Assembly: GCF_000719265.1 (NCBI RefSeq) | Contig: NZ_JOFL01000024.1 | Location: 24,566-88,565, forward strand | Direction of reading: 5' to 3' | Length of the DNA: 64,000 nucleotides | From: Streptomyces roseoverticillatus | Lineage (GTDB): Bacteria; Actinomycetota; Actinomycetes; Streptomycetales; Streptomycetaceae | Shown here: piece after piece, positions 16,563-26,800 of the stretch | Layout of the letters: each line of letters opens with the position of its first letter | How positions within the stretch are numbered: the stretch's first letter is position 1 | Made by a program: the position numbers and the translations under genes | Notes under the pieces: generated by a model | The model's database searches: none | Seen by the model: only the letters and a program-made list of their open reading frames with translations | Told to the model about the DNA's origin: nothing

Positions 16563-17348
16563 GTGCCGGATACCCGCCGATCCGTCCCGTCGCCCTCCCT
16601 GCCGCCGTCGACCGCGCCTCACAGCGGCGCCTGGATTCCGCACGGCTTCCAGCTCGATCCGCACTCCCACACCGAGGGCCAGCTGGTGTATGCGGCCGCC
16701 GGTGCCCTGGCCACCACGACCGAGCGGGGGACCTGGGTCGCTCCGGCCCACCGCGTGACGTGGACACCGCCGGGGTTCGAGCATTCGCATCGCTTCTACG
16801 GCACCACCGACGCCCGCCTCGTCACCGTCCCGGTCGACCTGTGCGGCGAGTTGGTGGCGCATCCCAGTGTGTTCGCGGTGAGCCCTCTGCTGCGCGAGGC
16901 CCTGCTGGCGCTGACCGACCGCGCAGAAGCCCGCCCCGGCGCCGTGGGGCGGCTGCTCGCCGTGGTGATCGACGAGCTCGCCGAGACTCCCGAGCAGTCC
17001 CTGCACCTGCCTCAGCCCCGTGACGACCGGCTGCGCGCCGTCACCGACCTCCTGCACGCCGAGCCCGGCCGGAGCGCGACCCTGGCCGAGCTGGGGCGGG
17101 CAGCGGGAGCGAGCGAACGGACCTTGAGCCGCCTGTTCCACACCGAGCTGGGCATGAGTTTCCACCGCTGGCGCACCACGCTGCGGATCCACCATGCCCT
17201 GGCCCGGCTCAGCGATGGCCGACCGGTCACCGACACGGCGATGGAGTGCGGCTGGTCCAACCCGTCGAGTTTCATCGACGCCTTCACCGAGATCGTCGGC
17301 CAGACCCCCGGCCGCTACCAGGCCGGTCTGCGCAAGCACGGAAGGTAG
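16563..17348 (+). CDS. AraC-family transcription regulator, probable regulator of the hydroxybenzoate hydroxylase gene
   Basis: A 261-residue protein with an N-terminal cupin half (HSHTEGQLVYAAAGALAT...HRVTWTPPGFEHSH) and a C-terminal double HTH. The first HTH lies in ATLAELGRAAGASERTLSRL and the second in PVTDTAMECGWSNPSSFIDA, with FTEIVGQTPGRYQ as the family end signature. The gene is 207 bp upstream of pobA on the same strand. Cupin-AraC regulators of this kind often control such hydroxylases on 4-hydroxybenzoate binding, so a PobR-like role is likely but inferred from position. The GTG start has no strong ribosome site. Confidence 0.85.
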   Translation: MPDTRRSVPSPSLPPSTAPHSGAWIPHGFQLDPHSHTEGQLVYAAAGALATTTERGTWVAPAHRVTWTPPGFEHSHRFYGTTDARLVTVPVDLCGELVAHPSVFAVSPLLREALLALTDRAEARPGAVGRLLAVVIDELAETPEQSLHLPQPRDDRLRAVTDLLHAEPGRSATLAELGRAAGASERTLSRLFHTELGMSFHRWRTTLRIHHALARLSDGRPVTDTAMECGWSNPSSFIDAFTEIVGQTPGRYQAGLRKHGR

Positions 17349-17555
17349 CCGGTTACGGCCTGCTGGGCACACGCGCACCGCCCGTCCCAGACCTTGACCT
17401 TGGCGGGTTTCCGGGATCCCGTGTCCGCATCCCGGTTGGTGACGGTCGCTGCCGCGCCCACAGTGGTGGGAGCGGGCCGCACTCTCTGTGCGGCCAACCG
17501 GCCGTACATCTGCGCCACGGCCGGTTGTCCCATTCACCGGAAGGCTCGGAAAGAC

Positions 17556-18734
17556 ATGGTTGAGACAGCGGGGAACACCACCACCGTCGTCATCGTCGGC
17601 GCCGGGGTGGCCGGGCTCACGCTCGGCAACTTCCTCCTGCGCAGCGGCATCGGCTGCATCGTCGTCGAGAAGCACAGCCGCGCGTACGTCGAGAAGCGGC
17701 AGCGTGCGGGCACCGTCGACAGCCGCGGGGTGCGGATGTTCCGTGAGTGGGGGCTGGAGGAGGTCGTGAAGGACGGCTCCTCCCCGAAGGAGATCGCGGG
17801 CGGCATCTGGATCGACGGGGCCATGTACCCCCTCGGGTTCGGGGACGGCAACACCGATGCCGTCTTCTGCCCTCAGCAGGTTCTCGTCCGCAACCTCACC
17901 GACGCGTTCCTGGAGGCGGGCGGCGACCTGCGTTTCGAGGCCCTGGACGTCAGCCTGAAGGACATCGACAGCGAGCGTCCCACGGTGCGCTACCGCGATC
18001 CCGACGGCACCACCCGGACCGTCGCCTGCGACTTCGTCGCCGGCTGCGACGGATTCCACGGCGTCAGCCGGGCCTCCATCCCGGCCGACGCGCTCACCCA
18101 TTACTCCCACGAGTACAAGTACTCCTGGGTCAGCGTCATGGCCGAGGTACCGGCGGACCCCTTCGGCATGGCGATCCACGACCGCGGCCTGGCCGCACGC
18201 TTCCCCCGCGGAGCCGGCGCCAGCCGCCTCTACCTCCAGTGCCCGGCCGGCGACACCCCCGACCAGTGGCCGGATGAGCGCATCTGGAGCGAACTGGGAG
18301 CCCGCTTCGGTGCCGACGTGCCCACCGGCCGCATCGTCGACAAGCGGATCGTGCCTCTGCGGTCGGTGGTGTTCAGCCCGATGAGCCGCGGCCGCCTCTA
18401 CCTGCTCGGCGACTCGGCCCACATCGTCCCGCCGATGAGCGCCAAGGGCATCCACCTCGCCCTCTACGACACCGAGATGTTCGCCCGCGCGATCATCGCG
18501 AAGGTCGAAGAAGGCGACGGGAGCCTGCTCGACAGCTACTCCGACGCCTGCCTGAGCCACGTCTGGAACTATCAGGCTTACGCGGTCTGGATCACTGACC
18601 TGATGCACGACGCGGGCGACGTCTCCTACGAGGGAGCCTTCCGCAAGGAGATCGCCCGGGCAGAACTGCAGCGGCTGAACGACTCCCCTGCAGCCGGCCG
18701 TCTGTACGACGAACTGACCGGGGGGCTGCTTTAA
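17556..18734 (+). CDS. pobA: 4-hydroxybenzoate 3-monooxygenase (FAD)
   Basis: A 392-residue flavoprotein, the length of PobA. It converts 4-hydroxybenzoate to protocatechuate with NAD(P)H and O2. GAGVAG (15-20) binds the FAD ADP part, CDFVAGCDGFHGVSR is the DG motif shared by FAD and NADPH, and GDSAHIVPPMSAKGIHLALYD matches the PobA flavin motif nearly residue for residue. SRLYLQCP corresponds to the substrate-binding Ser-x-Arg region of PobA. The start at 17556 (MVETAG) has GGAAAG just upstream; a longer frame from 17394 lacks support. The AraC gene upstream is its likely regulator. No protocatechuate ring-cleavage genes are in the window. Confidence 0.9.
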   Translation: MVETAGNTTTVVIVGAGVAGLTLGNFLLRSGIGCIVVEKHSRAYVEKRQRAGTVDSRGVRMFREWGLEEVVKDGSSPKEIAGGIWIDGAMYPLGFGDGNTDAVFCPQQVLVRNLTDAFLEAGGDLRFEALDVSLKDIDSERPTVRYRDPDGTTRTVACDFVAGCDGFHGVSRASIPADALTHYSHEYKYSWVSVMAEVPADPFGMAIHDRGLAARFPRGAGASRLYLQCPAGDTPDQWPDERIWSELGARFGADVPTGRIVDKRIVPLRSVVFSPMSRGRLYLLGDSAHIVPPMSAKGIHLALYDTEMFARAIIAKVEEGDGSLLDSYSDACLSHVWNYQAYAVWITDLMHDAGDVSYEGAFRKEIARAELQRLNDSPAAGRLYDELTGGLL

Positions 18735-18796
18735 GCAATCCCGGCCACACTGACACCAGCCCGGGCAGCGCTCCGCAAAGCCCTTGCCATAGTCCC

Positions 18797-19048
18797 TCAG
18801 TCGCGTCCCGCCCAGTAGTGCCACGAGCAGTGGTGGCGCTCGTCGTCCGCGCTGGCCCTGCCGTGGGAGACGTGCGGGTCGTGAAGGTCCCTGAGATACG
18901 CGCCGATCCGCAGGACGTGCAGTAGCTCGAAGGACAGGCCGTAGGAGGCGATCTTCCGGGCGCGCTCGACCACGGCATCCGCGCCGACAACGGTGCCGCT
19001 GACGGTGTTGTCGCCCGGCAGGGTCCAGGTGGCGTCGTCGTGGAACAT
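18797..19048 (-). pseudogene. NTF2/SnoaL-like protein fragment
   Basis: The 83-residue frame starts MFHDDATWTLPGDNTVSGTV and continues GADAVVERARKIASYGLSFE, the first half of a SnoaL/NTF2-fold protein (typically 120-140 residues). After VLRIGA the sequence is no longer family-like and ends early. It lies just downstream of another NTF2-like gene on the same strand, so it may be a duplicated copy that lost its C-terminal half. Confidence 0.5.
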
Positions 19049-19079
19049 GGAACGGATGGCCGGCCGGTGGCGCTGTGGC

Positions 19080-19472
19080 TCAGCGGGCGCTGCCGAGGTT
19101 CCGGTCTGCGTCGGCGCCTTCGAGCATGAGGGTGGTCTCCTCGATGCGGCGGAAGCGGCCGTCGGGGGCGAACTCGCCGAAGAGGTAGACCTCTATGCGG
19201 ACGGTGGAGCCGTCGGTCTTGATGACCTCCATCGTGTGGCGGTCCGCGTAGCGGTCGCCGGAGGAGAGTTCGTCGTGCACCTCGACCGAACCGCCGGCGA
19301 CGACCTTGCGCAGGTGGGCGATGTGGGCGAGGAACTCGGTGCGGTCGTCCCAGCGGCCGTCGGTGCGCTGGCGGTAGTCGGGGGCGAAGTGCCTGTCGGC
19401 AGCCTCGTCCAGGTCGAGACCCGGGGTGAGGAGCAGGTCGGTGAGGGCGGCGCGGATGTCGGTGTGGTTCAC
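19080..19472 (-). CDS. NTF2/SnoaL-like family protein
   Basis: A 130-residue protein with the NTF2-like cone fold pattern: an N-terminal helix (DIRAALTDLLLTPG), DEAADRHFAPDYRQRTDGRW, the helix EFLAHIAHLRKVV, then strands with SGDRYADRHTMEVIK and VYLFGEFAPDGRFRRIEETT. The GTG start at 19472 has AAGGA 6 nt upstream and is preferred over the much longer open frame. It may act as a small hydrolase or cyclase or bind a ligand. It is divergent from a marR gene across a 9-bp palindrome, so control by that MarR is likely. Confidence 0.8.
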   Translation of the reverse strand: MNHTDIRAALTDLLLTPGLDLDEAADRHFAPDYRQRTDGRWDDRTEFLAHIAHLRKVVAGGSVEVHDELSSGDRYADRHTMEVIKTDGSTVRIEVYLFGEFAPDGRFRRIEETTLMLEGADADRNLGSAR

Positions 19473-19561
19473 GGTGATTCCTTCGGTTGCGTGCGGGCGC
19501 GGCCCGCTGTGAATCGGCCCGGAGATGCGTGCCTCGAGCACGCTTATGACCGTACAGGAAA

Positions 19562-19580
19562 AGCGTGCGCAGCGCACGCT
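19562..19580. promoter_or_regulatory. Perfect palindrome between divergent NTF2-like and marR genes
   Basis: AGCGTGCGC (19562-19570), one A, then GCGCACGCT (19572-19580): two perfect 9-bp arms. It is 12 bp before the marR start and about 90 bp before the divergent gene, the usual place for a MarR operator controlling both genes. Confidence 0.75.
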
Positions 19581-19592
19581 AATCTGGGAGGG

Positions 19593-20048
19593 ATGAACCA
19601 CTCGACAGGACACGACATCGCCGACGCCCTCGGACCGCTCCTCCGGCGCAGCACCCGCGCCCACCTCTACCACCGCCTGACCGAAGGACTGGGGGAGGCG
19701 GTCGACGACCTCACCTACCCCGTCCTCAGCGGCTTGGCCCGCACCGGCCCGTCCAGCGCCGCCGACCTCGGCCGCGAGATCGGACTCGACCGCACCACCG
19801 TCACCCGCCGCGCCGACCGCCTCGAACGAGCCGGCCTGCTGCAACGCCAACCGGACTCCACCGACGGCCGCGCCACCCTGCTCGCCCTCACCGACGACGG
19901 CCACCGCATCGTGGTGACCACCCGGCAGCGGCTGGCCGCCGCCATCGACAGCGCACTCGCCACTTGGCCCCCGGCCGACGCCCAGGCCTTCGCTCGCCTC
20001 CTGCGCCGCTTCGTCGACGACGGACCCTTCACCCCCGACCACGACTGA
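19593..20048 (+). CDS. MarR-family transcription regulator
   Basis: A 151-residue winged-helix protein. The recognition region SSAADLGREIGLDRTTVTRR is followed by the wing LERAGLLQRQPDSTDGRATL, which holds the family D-x-R motif, and a C-terminal dimer helix (FARLLRRFVDDGP). The ATG at 19593 follows GGGAGGG. Divergent orientation and the intervening palindrome suggest it represses itself and the NTF2-like gene and is released by a small ligand, probably a phenolic or electrophile. The ligand is not known. Confidence 0.88.
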   Translation: MNHSTGHDIADALGPLLRRSTRAHLYHRLTEGLGEAVDDLTYPVLSGLARTGPSSAADLGREIGLDRTTVTRRADRLERAGLLQRQPDSTDGRATLLALTDDGHRIVVTTRQRLAAAIDSALATWPPADAQAFARLLRRFVDDGPFTPDHD

Positions 20049-20859
20049 CCCACCGCGCCGGGCCCGTTCGGCGGTCATGGCGGGCTTCACCAGCGGCGGC
20101 AGTGCCGCTGGCCTTGAGTTCCCCGGCGACCACGACGTGGGCCGGGCGCTCGAGGGCAGCCCGGTAGGAGCTGGGGCTCCGGGGCATCCAGCAGCTCCTC
20201 GCGTCGGGGCCTCCAGCCCCCGGCCCGCAGCGCTTGGTATCCCTCCAACCGCACCAGCGACTCCGGCCGGTGGACGGCGCTTCGGCATCACGGGCCACCT
20301 CGAGTCTCCCCGTTTCGTAGGTGTGCTTGCCAGACGATCGGTCGGACTCGCTGATGCGTCCGGCTGTCCGGCTGTCCGGCCGGCGGTGCGGCGGAGCGGT
20401 CCCGTACCCGGCCCCCCACCCACGGCCCCGCTCACCGCGCCCTCTACGTGGTGCCTGCGTTCCCGTCCGCCCCGCCGCAGCTGCCGAGGAAACGCATCGC
20501 GCGTACCGCCTTGTTCTTGCCCCTCGATGCTCATCCTGGCCGCCGGACCGGATGTTCCGAGGCGGAAACCGGTGTCGACGCCCTGCCTTCCAGGCGCTGC
20601 CCGAGCGTGCCCGGTGAGCGCGAGGCGAGTCCTTCACGTGCGCGCGGATCCCGGAGACCACGTCATCTCGGCTAGAGCCGGGCTATGGCGAAATCCGGCC
20701 ATGCGGCCGCCGCTGCACGCCGTTGACGGCGACGACCTGCGCTTTACCGTGCCCCGGCAGTCACACGCCAGCGACTCTCGGGCATTTATTCGGCTCCCCT
20801 CGTGAAGATTCGCTCAAGTGGGGAGCATCTGTGTGTTTCCTATGGGGGGTGTGTGACGA
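20049..20859. other. About 810 bp with no confident gene, 5' region of the RHS gene
   Basis: Long open frames on both strands (for example 20077-20805) have Pro/Arg/Ser-rich composition expected of GC-rich noncoding frames. A minus-strand stretch near 20150-20300 (ESLVRLEGYQALRAGGWRP) has coding-like codons and may be a gene fragment. The part nearest 20859 should hold the RHS promoter; no clear boxes were identified. Confidence 0.35.
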
Positions 20860-23800
20860 GTGTTGCGATCTACGCTACCTGCACGACTTAAGCGGCCTGT
20901 ACGACTTAAGCGGCCTGCACGATCCACGCGATCCACGCGATCCGCGCAGCGAAGAGCTGCCCGGCTACTGTCCTTTCTCCTGACGTTCGCTCTCCTGGCC
21001 GTGGCCGGAATCACCGAGACGGCCTGGGCCCGGACGGTCTTGCCACCTGTGCCGGGCCGGACCGCACCACCCCCCGTACCGGACCCCCTCCTGACCCGTA
21101 CCGCGAAGGACCTGCCCAAGCCTCCCCGGCCGATGACCCTGCCCGAGCGGCGCAAGCAGCTCGACGCCCGCCGCGGCAGCACCGGCCCGATGCGCGAGTT
21201 CGTCCGGCCCCAGCCGCCCGCTCGGTCGGCGGCGCCCGAGAACCCGCCTGCCGCCGGGGCGCTGCAGAAGGGCCCGGCAGCCTCCGCCAAGGGCACCCGG
21301 GGCGCACCGGGCCTCAAGGCGCCCGCAGGCACGGCGCCCAATCCCGACTGGGTGTCCGCCTACGCCTCGGCCTACCCCGGCATGCTGTCCATCGGCGGGC
21401 AGGTGAAGTTCTCCGGCATCGACGCCGCCAAGCTCTCCAGCATGTGGCTCTACGTCATGGACGAGGAGAAGAAGCCGGTCCTCCAGCAGGAGATCAAGAA
21501 GGCCGACGCCGATCCCCAGGGCCGGTACCTCGAGAGCGGCGCCTGGTGCTACGGCTGGTGGCCCAAGAACTCCTACCCCGCCGATCAGTGCTTCTGGTGG
21601 ACTTCCAGCCTGCTGAACGGTCACCTGAAGGACGGCAAGAAGTACTACGCCTGGATCTTCCTCACCGCCACCGACGGCTCCTCCAGCCCCGGCGGCACCA
21701 CCTCGCCCTTCGTGGAGGCCTTCTACACCCCCAACATCCCCGGAGCCCAGGCCGGTCTGTGCACGTGCTACGCCCAGGAGCACCGCGCCGACCCCATCAA
21801 CACCGCCACCGGCATGTACTACGAGAAGATCACTGACGCCACCCTCGCCGGCGCCGGCAAGCCCTTCTCGCTCGACCGCTACTACCGCTCCGACTCGGCG
21901 GCCACCGGGCTGCTCGGCCGCGGCTGGTCCACTCCCTTCGACAGCAAGCTCACCCTTGCCTCCGGCAGCGCCACGCTCCAGACGGACGACGGCGCCCAGG
22001 TCGTCTTCACATTGTCGAACGGCACCTACACCGCCCCCGCGGGATCGGTGCTGAAGCTCGCCAAGCCGGGTTCCTCGTACGTCCTCACCTCGATCGACCA
22101 CACCCGGCGCACCTACAACGCCTCCGGTCAGCTGACGGCCGTCACCGACGCGAGCGGTCACGGCCTGACCATCGGCTACGCGTCCGGCCGCCCCGCGACC
22201 GTGAAGGACACGGCCGGCCGCACCGTCGAGTTCACCGTTGACGGCGCCGGCCTGCTGACGAAGGCGGCGCTGCCCGACAACACCACTGTCGCGTACGGCT
22301 ACACCGGCGGCCTGCTCACCTCCGCCACCGATCAGCTCGGCAGGACCACCACCTACACGTACGACGGCGCCAAGCGCCTGGCCACGTTCACCGACGCCGA
22401 GGGCGGCAAGGTGACCAACGCCTACGACGCGGTCGGCCGGGTGAAGTCCCAGACCGACAGCGCGGGTAAGACCACCACCCTCACCTGGGACAACAAGCGC
22501 GAGTCCCACGTCACCGACCCCAACGGCGGAGTCTGGACGGACGTCTACTCCGGCAACGTGCTGATGGAGAGCACCGACCCGTACGGCAAGACCGTCTCCT
22601 ACAGCTACGACCGGCAGCTGCGCCCGGTGTCCATCACCGACCGGCTGGGCAACACCACCGAGATGACGTACGACGGTGCCGGGCGGATGCTCACCCGCAA
22701 AGCCCCGGCGTCCGCGGGCTACACCGAGAGCTGGACCTACGACGGCGCCGGCAACGTCACCAGCCACACCGACGGCCGCGGCAAGACATCGAAGTACACC
22801 TACACCTCCGACAACCAGCTCGCGACCAGCACGGACCCGGCCGGCGGGACGGTCACCTACACCTACGCCCCGCTCGGGTCCCTCGCGAGCGTGCGCACCC
22901 CGCGCGGCAAGACCGTCACCTATGACCACGACGCGGCCGGCAACCGCACCGCCGTGACGACGCCCCTCGGTGAGAAGACCACCTTCCGCTACGACGCGGC
23001 CGGCCGGATCACCGAGAAGACCGACCCCCGCGGCAACGCCCAGGGCGCCAACCCGGCCGACTTCACCACGACCTACACCTACGACGGCCGCGGCCTGCTG
23101 CGCACCGCCAAGGACCCGCTGGGACACACCACCGTCTACGGCTACGACGGCGTGGGCCGGCTCACCTCGGTCAAGGACGCGACCGGCCGCACCGCCGCCT
23201 ACGAGTACGACGGCGAGAACCGTCTCACCAAGACCGTCAACCCCGCAGGCAAGGCCATCACCCGTGCGTACGACGCCAACGGCAATCTGACGACCGTCAC
23301 CGACGCCCTCGGCCACAAGACGACCTACGCCTACGACAAGGCCAACCGCCTGATCGCCGAGGTCTCGCCCCGAGGAAACGCCCAGGGCGCCGACGCCGCC
23401 GCGTACACCACCAGCTACGGCTACGACGCGGGCGGCAACCGCACCACGGTCACCGATCCCACCGGAGCCGTCACCACCACCGGCTACGACTCCCTCGGCC
23501 GGCCCGTATCGGTCACCGACCCGCTCAAGCAGGTCACCAAGACCACCTACGACGCGACCGACAACATCGCCACGGTCACGGACGCGCTCGGCAAGGTCAC
23601 CCGCTACACGTACACCGACACCGGCCTGACGGAGTCCGTCACCGACCCGCTCGGCAAGAAGACCGCCTACGGCTACGACGCCGACGGCCACCGCACCAGC
23701 GACACCTCCCCGCTGGGCCGCAAGACCACCTGGACGTACGACGACGACGGGCGCACCGCCACCCGGACCGACCCTCGGGGCAACGCCCAGGGCGCGAACC

Positions 23801-26800
23801 CGGCCGACTTCACCACGACCTACACCTACGACGACGCCGGCAACGCCACCAAGGTGCGCGACCCGCTCGGCGGGACCACCGTCACCGCATACGACGCGCT
23901 CGGCCACGTCGTCTCGGCCACCGACCCGCTCGGCAAGGTCACCAGGACCGCGTACGACGAACTCGGACGCGTCGCCAAGGTCACCGGGCCCGACGGCGCC
24001 GTCACCGCATACACGTACAACACCGCCGGTGACCTCGCCACCCGCACCGACCCCAAGGGACACACCACCAGCTACGCCTACGACGACGCGGGCCGCCGCA
24101 CCGAGGTCACCGACCCGCTCGGCCGCAAGAAGACCTTCGGCTACGACGCCGACGGCAACGCCGATCGGATCACCAACGCCCGCGGCACCACCGCCACCGT
24201 CGCCTTCGATCCCCGCGGCCTGCCCACCGCGACGGCCTTCACCGACGACACCCCCGGCAGCACCCTTGGCTACGACGCCCTCGGCCGCCGCAAGTCCGTC
24301 ACCGACGCCACCGGCACCCGCGCCTATTCCTACGACCCGGCCGGCCGGCTGACCGCCGTCACCCCGGGGTCGGGCAAGGGCGCCTACGGCTACACCTACG
24401 ACGACGCCGGGCACCTGACCTCCCGCACCGTCGACTACACCGCCCCCGAGCCCCTCGACTGGAGCGGCTCGGCCCTCACCGCCACCGGCGACCTCAACGG
24501 CGACGGCATCACCGACATCGTCGCCACCGACGCCAAGAGCGGCGTGCGCACCTTCCTCGGCCGCGCCGACGGCACCTTCACCGCGGGCAGCACACTCACC
24601 GGGACCGGCACCGGCTTCCAGCAGATCCTGACCGTCGAATTCACCGGCGACGGCAAGCCGGACCTGCTGACCGTCGACAAGGCCACGGGCCACCTGTGGC
24701 GCTGCACCGGCGACGGCAAGGGCGGCTTCGCCGCGCCCGCCGACCTCGGCGCGGGCTGGGGCCCGATGACGCTGACCGCCGGAGACTTCAACCAGGACGG
24801 CAAGGCGGACCTCCTGGCCGTCAGCTCCGGCGCCAACCGGCTCTACCTCTACCCCGGCGACGGCAAGGGCGGCTTCGGCGCCCGCACCGACCTCGGCAGC
24901 GGCTGGGGCGGCTACCGCATCGCGCTCCTGGAGTACACCGGCGACGGCAAGCCCGACATCCTCGCCGTCAACCCCGGCGACGGCCACCTCTACCTCTACC
25001 CGGGTGACGGCAAGGGGGGCTTCGACAACCGCACCGACCTCGGGGCGGGCTGGGGCGCCATGCACCTCGTGCCGGGCGAGTTCAACGGCGACGGCAAGCA
25101 GGACTTCCTCGCCGTCGACACCGCCGCCCACAAGCTGCGCTTCTACCCGGGCAACGGCACCGGCGGCTTCGGAACGTACGTCCTCCAGTCCGACGACTGG
25201 ACCCCGTACGGCATACCGGCCCTCGCCCGCACCGGCGCCTCGGACCGCTTCGGCATCGTCGCCGCCTCCGGAACCCGGCTGCGCACCTGGAAGGGCGACG
25301 GCAAGGGCCGCTTCACCGACCCGGCGGACGCCGCCACTGCGGCCTCCGGATCGAAGGCCGGCTACGGCTACGACGCCGACGGCCGGCGGACCTCCCAGAC
25401 CGGCGCCGCCGGCACCATCACCTACGACTACGACCCCGCCGGGAACCTCAGCACCACCACCCTGCCCGCGGGCAACGGCCACACCGAGAAGCGCGCCTAC
25501 GACAACGCCGGCCGCCTCACCTCCGTGGTCAGCGCCAAGGGCGACGCAGTCCTGTCCGGCCGGCAGCTGACCCTCGACCCGGCAGGCCGGCCCACCCGGG
25601 TCGCGACCACCCGCGCCGGACAGCCCGACAACTACCGCTACTACACCTACGACCCGGCCGGCCGCCTCCTCATCGACTGCGCCTCCACCGCCCGGGCCGA
25701 CGCCTGCCCCGCCGCCGACGCGGCCACCACCACGTACACCTACGACCCCGTCGGCAACCGCAAGACCCGGAGCCGCAACGGCACCACCACCTCCTACACC
25801 TACGACGACGCCGACCAGCTCACCTCGGCCGCCTCCGGATCCACCACCCGCGGCTACACCTACGACGCCGACGGCAACCGCACCGGCGCCGGAGACGACA
25901 CCCTCCGCTACGACGCGACCGGGCGCCTCGCCTCCGTCACCTCCGGATCCGGCACCTACACCTTCGGCTACGACGCCGACGGCAACAGGGTCACGGCCGA
26001 CAAGGCCGGCAAGCGGCTGCGCACCACGACCTGGGACGTCAACGGCCCGCTCGCCACCGCCGGCACCGAGTACGACGCCGACGGCACACAGAGCGCCGAG
26101 TACCAGTACAACCCCCTCTCCCAGGTCCAGGCGCAGACCGGCCCCGGCGGCACCCTCTTCCACCACCACGACCAGCTCGGATCGGTCACCGACACCACCG
26201 ACGCGGCGGGCGCCGCCCAGAGCAGTTACACCTACGGGGCGTTCGGCGAGACCGAGCGCACCGACATCGCCAAGAACCCGCCCGCCAACCCCTTCACCTT
26301 CGCCGGCGGCTACGCCGAACCCACCACTCCGGCGGCCGGCCTCTACCTCAGGGCACGCGACTACGACCCGGCCACCGGCCGCTTCACCGCCAAGGACCCG
26401 GCACCCGCAGCCGTCCACGATCCGTACGTCTCGACATACGCCTACGCCAACAACACCCCCACCCGCTTCACCGACCCCACCGGCCTCAAGGCCGACGACC
26501 CGAACAACGACCACATCGACTCCTTCGGCGAGGGCGTCGAGGTCTTTGGCGACGGCTTCCTCAAGGGCCTGAAAATGCCCTTCGAGTTCGTCGGCGACCT
26601 CTACAACGCCTTCACCGGCAAGAACGGCGGCGCAGGCGGCTTCTTCGACAAATACATCCCCATACGCCCCGCCTACAGCCTCTACCGCGCCTCGTACCAC
26701 TTCTCCAAGCAGGGCTGCGAGGAGCTCTCCGAGGTCTACCGCAAGGCCGCCGACGAACTCGCCGGACAGGTCGTCCTCGTCGGCCTCGGCGGACTGCGCG

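Noticed and set aside
20077-20805. 242-residue plus-strand frame before the RHS gene
   Set aside because: Pro/Ser/Arg-rich sequence without a ribosome site or family similarity; overlapping minus frame is equally open.
22300-26400. Dense short repeats that could look like a CRISPR or satellite array
   Set aside because: They are degenerate YD-repeat codons within one open reading frame, not identical repeats with unique spacers.
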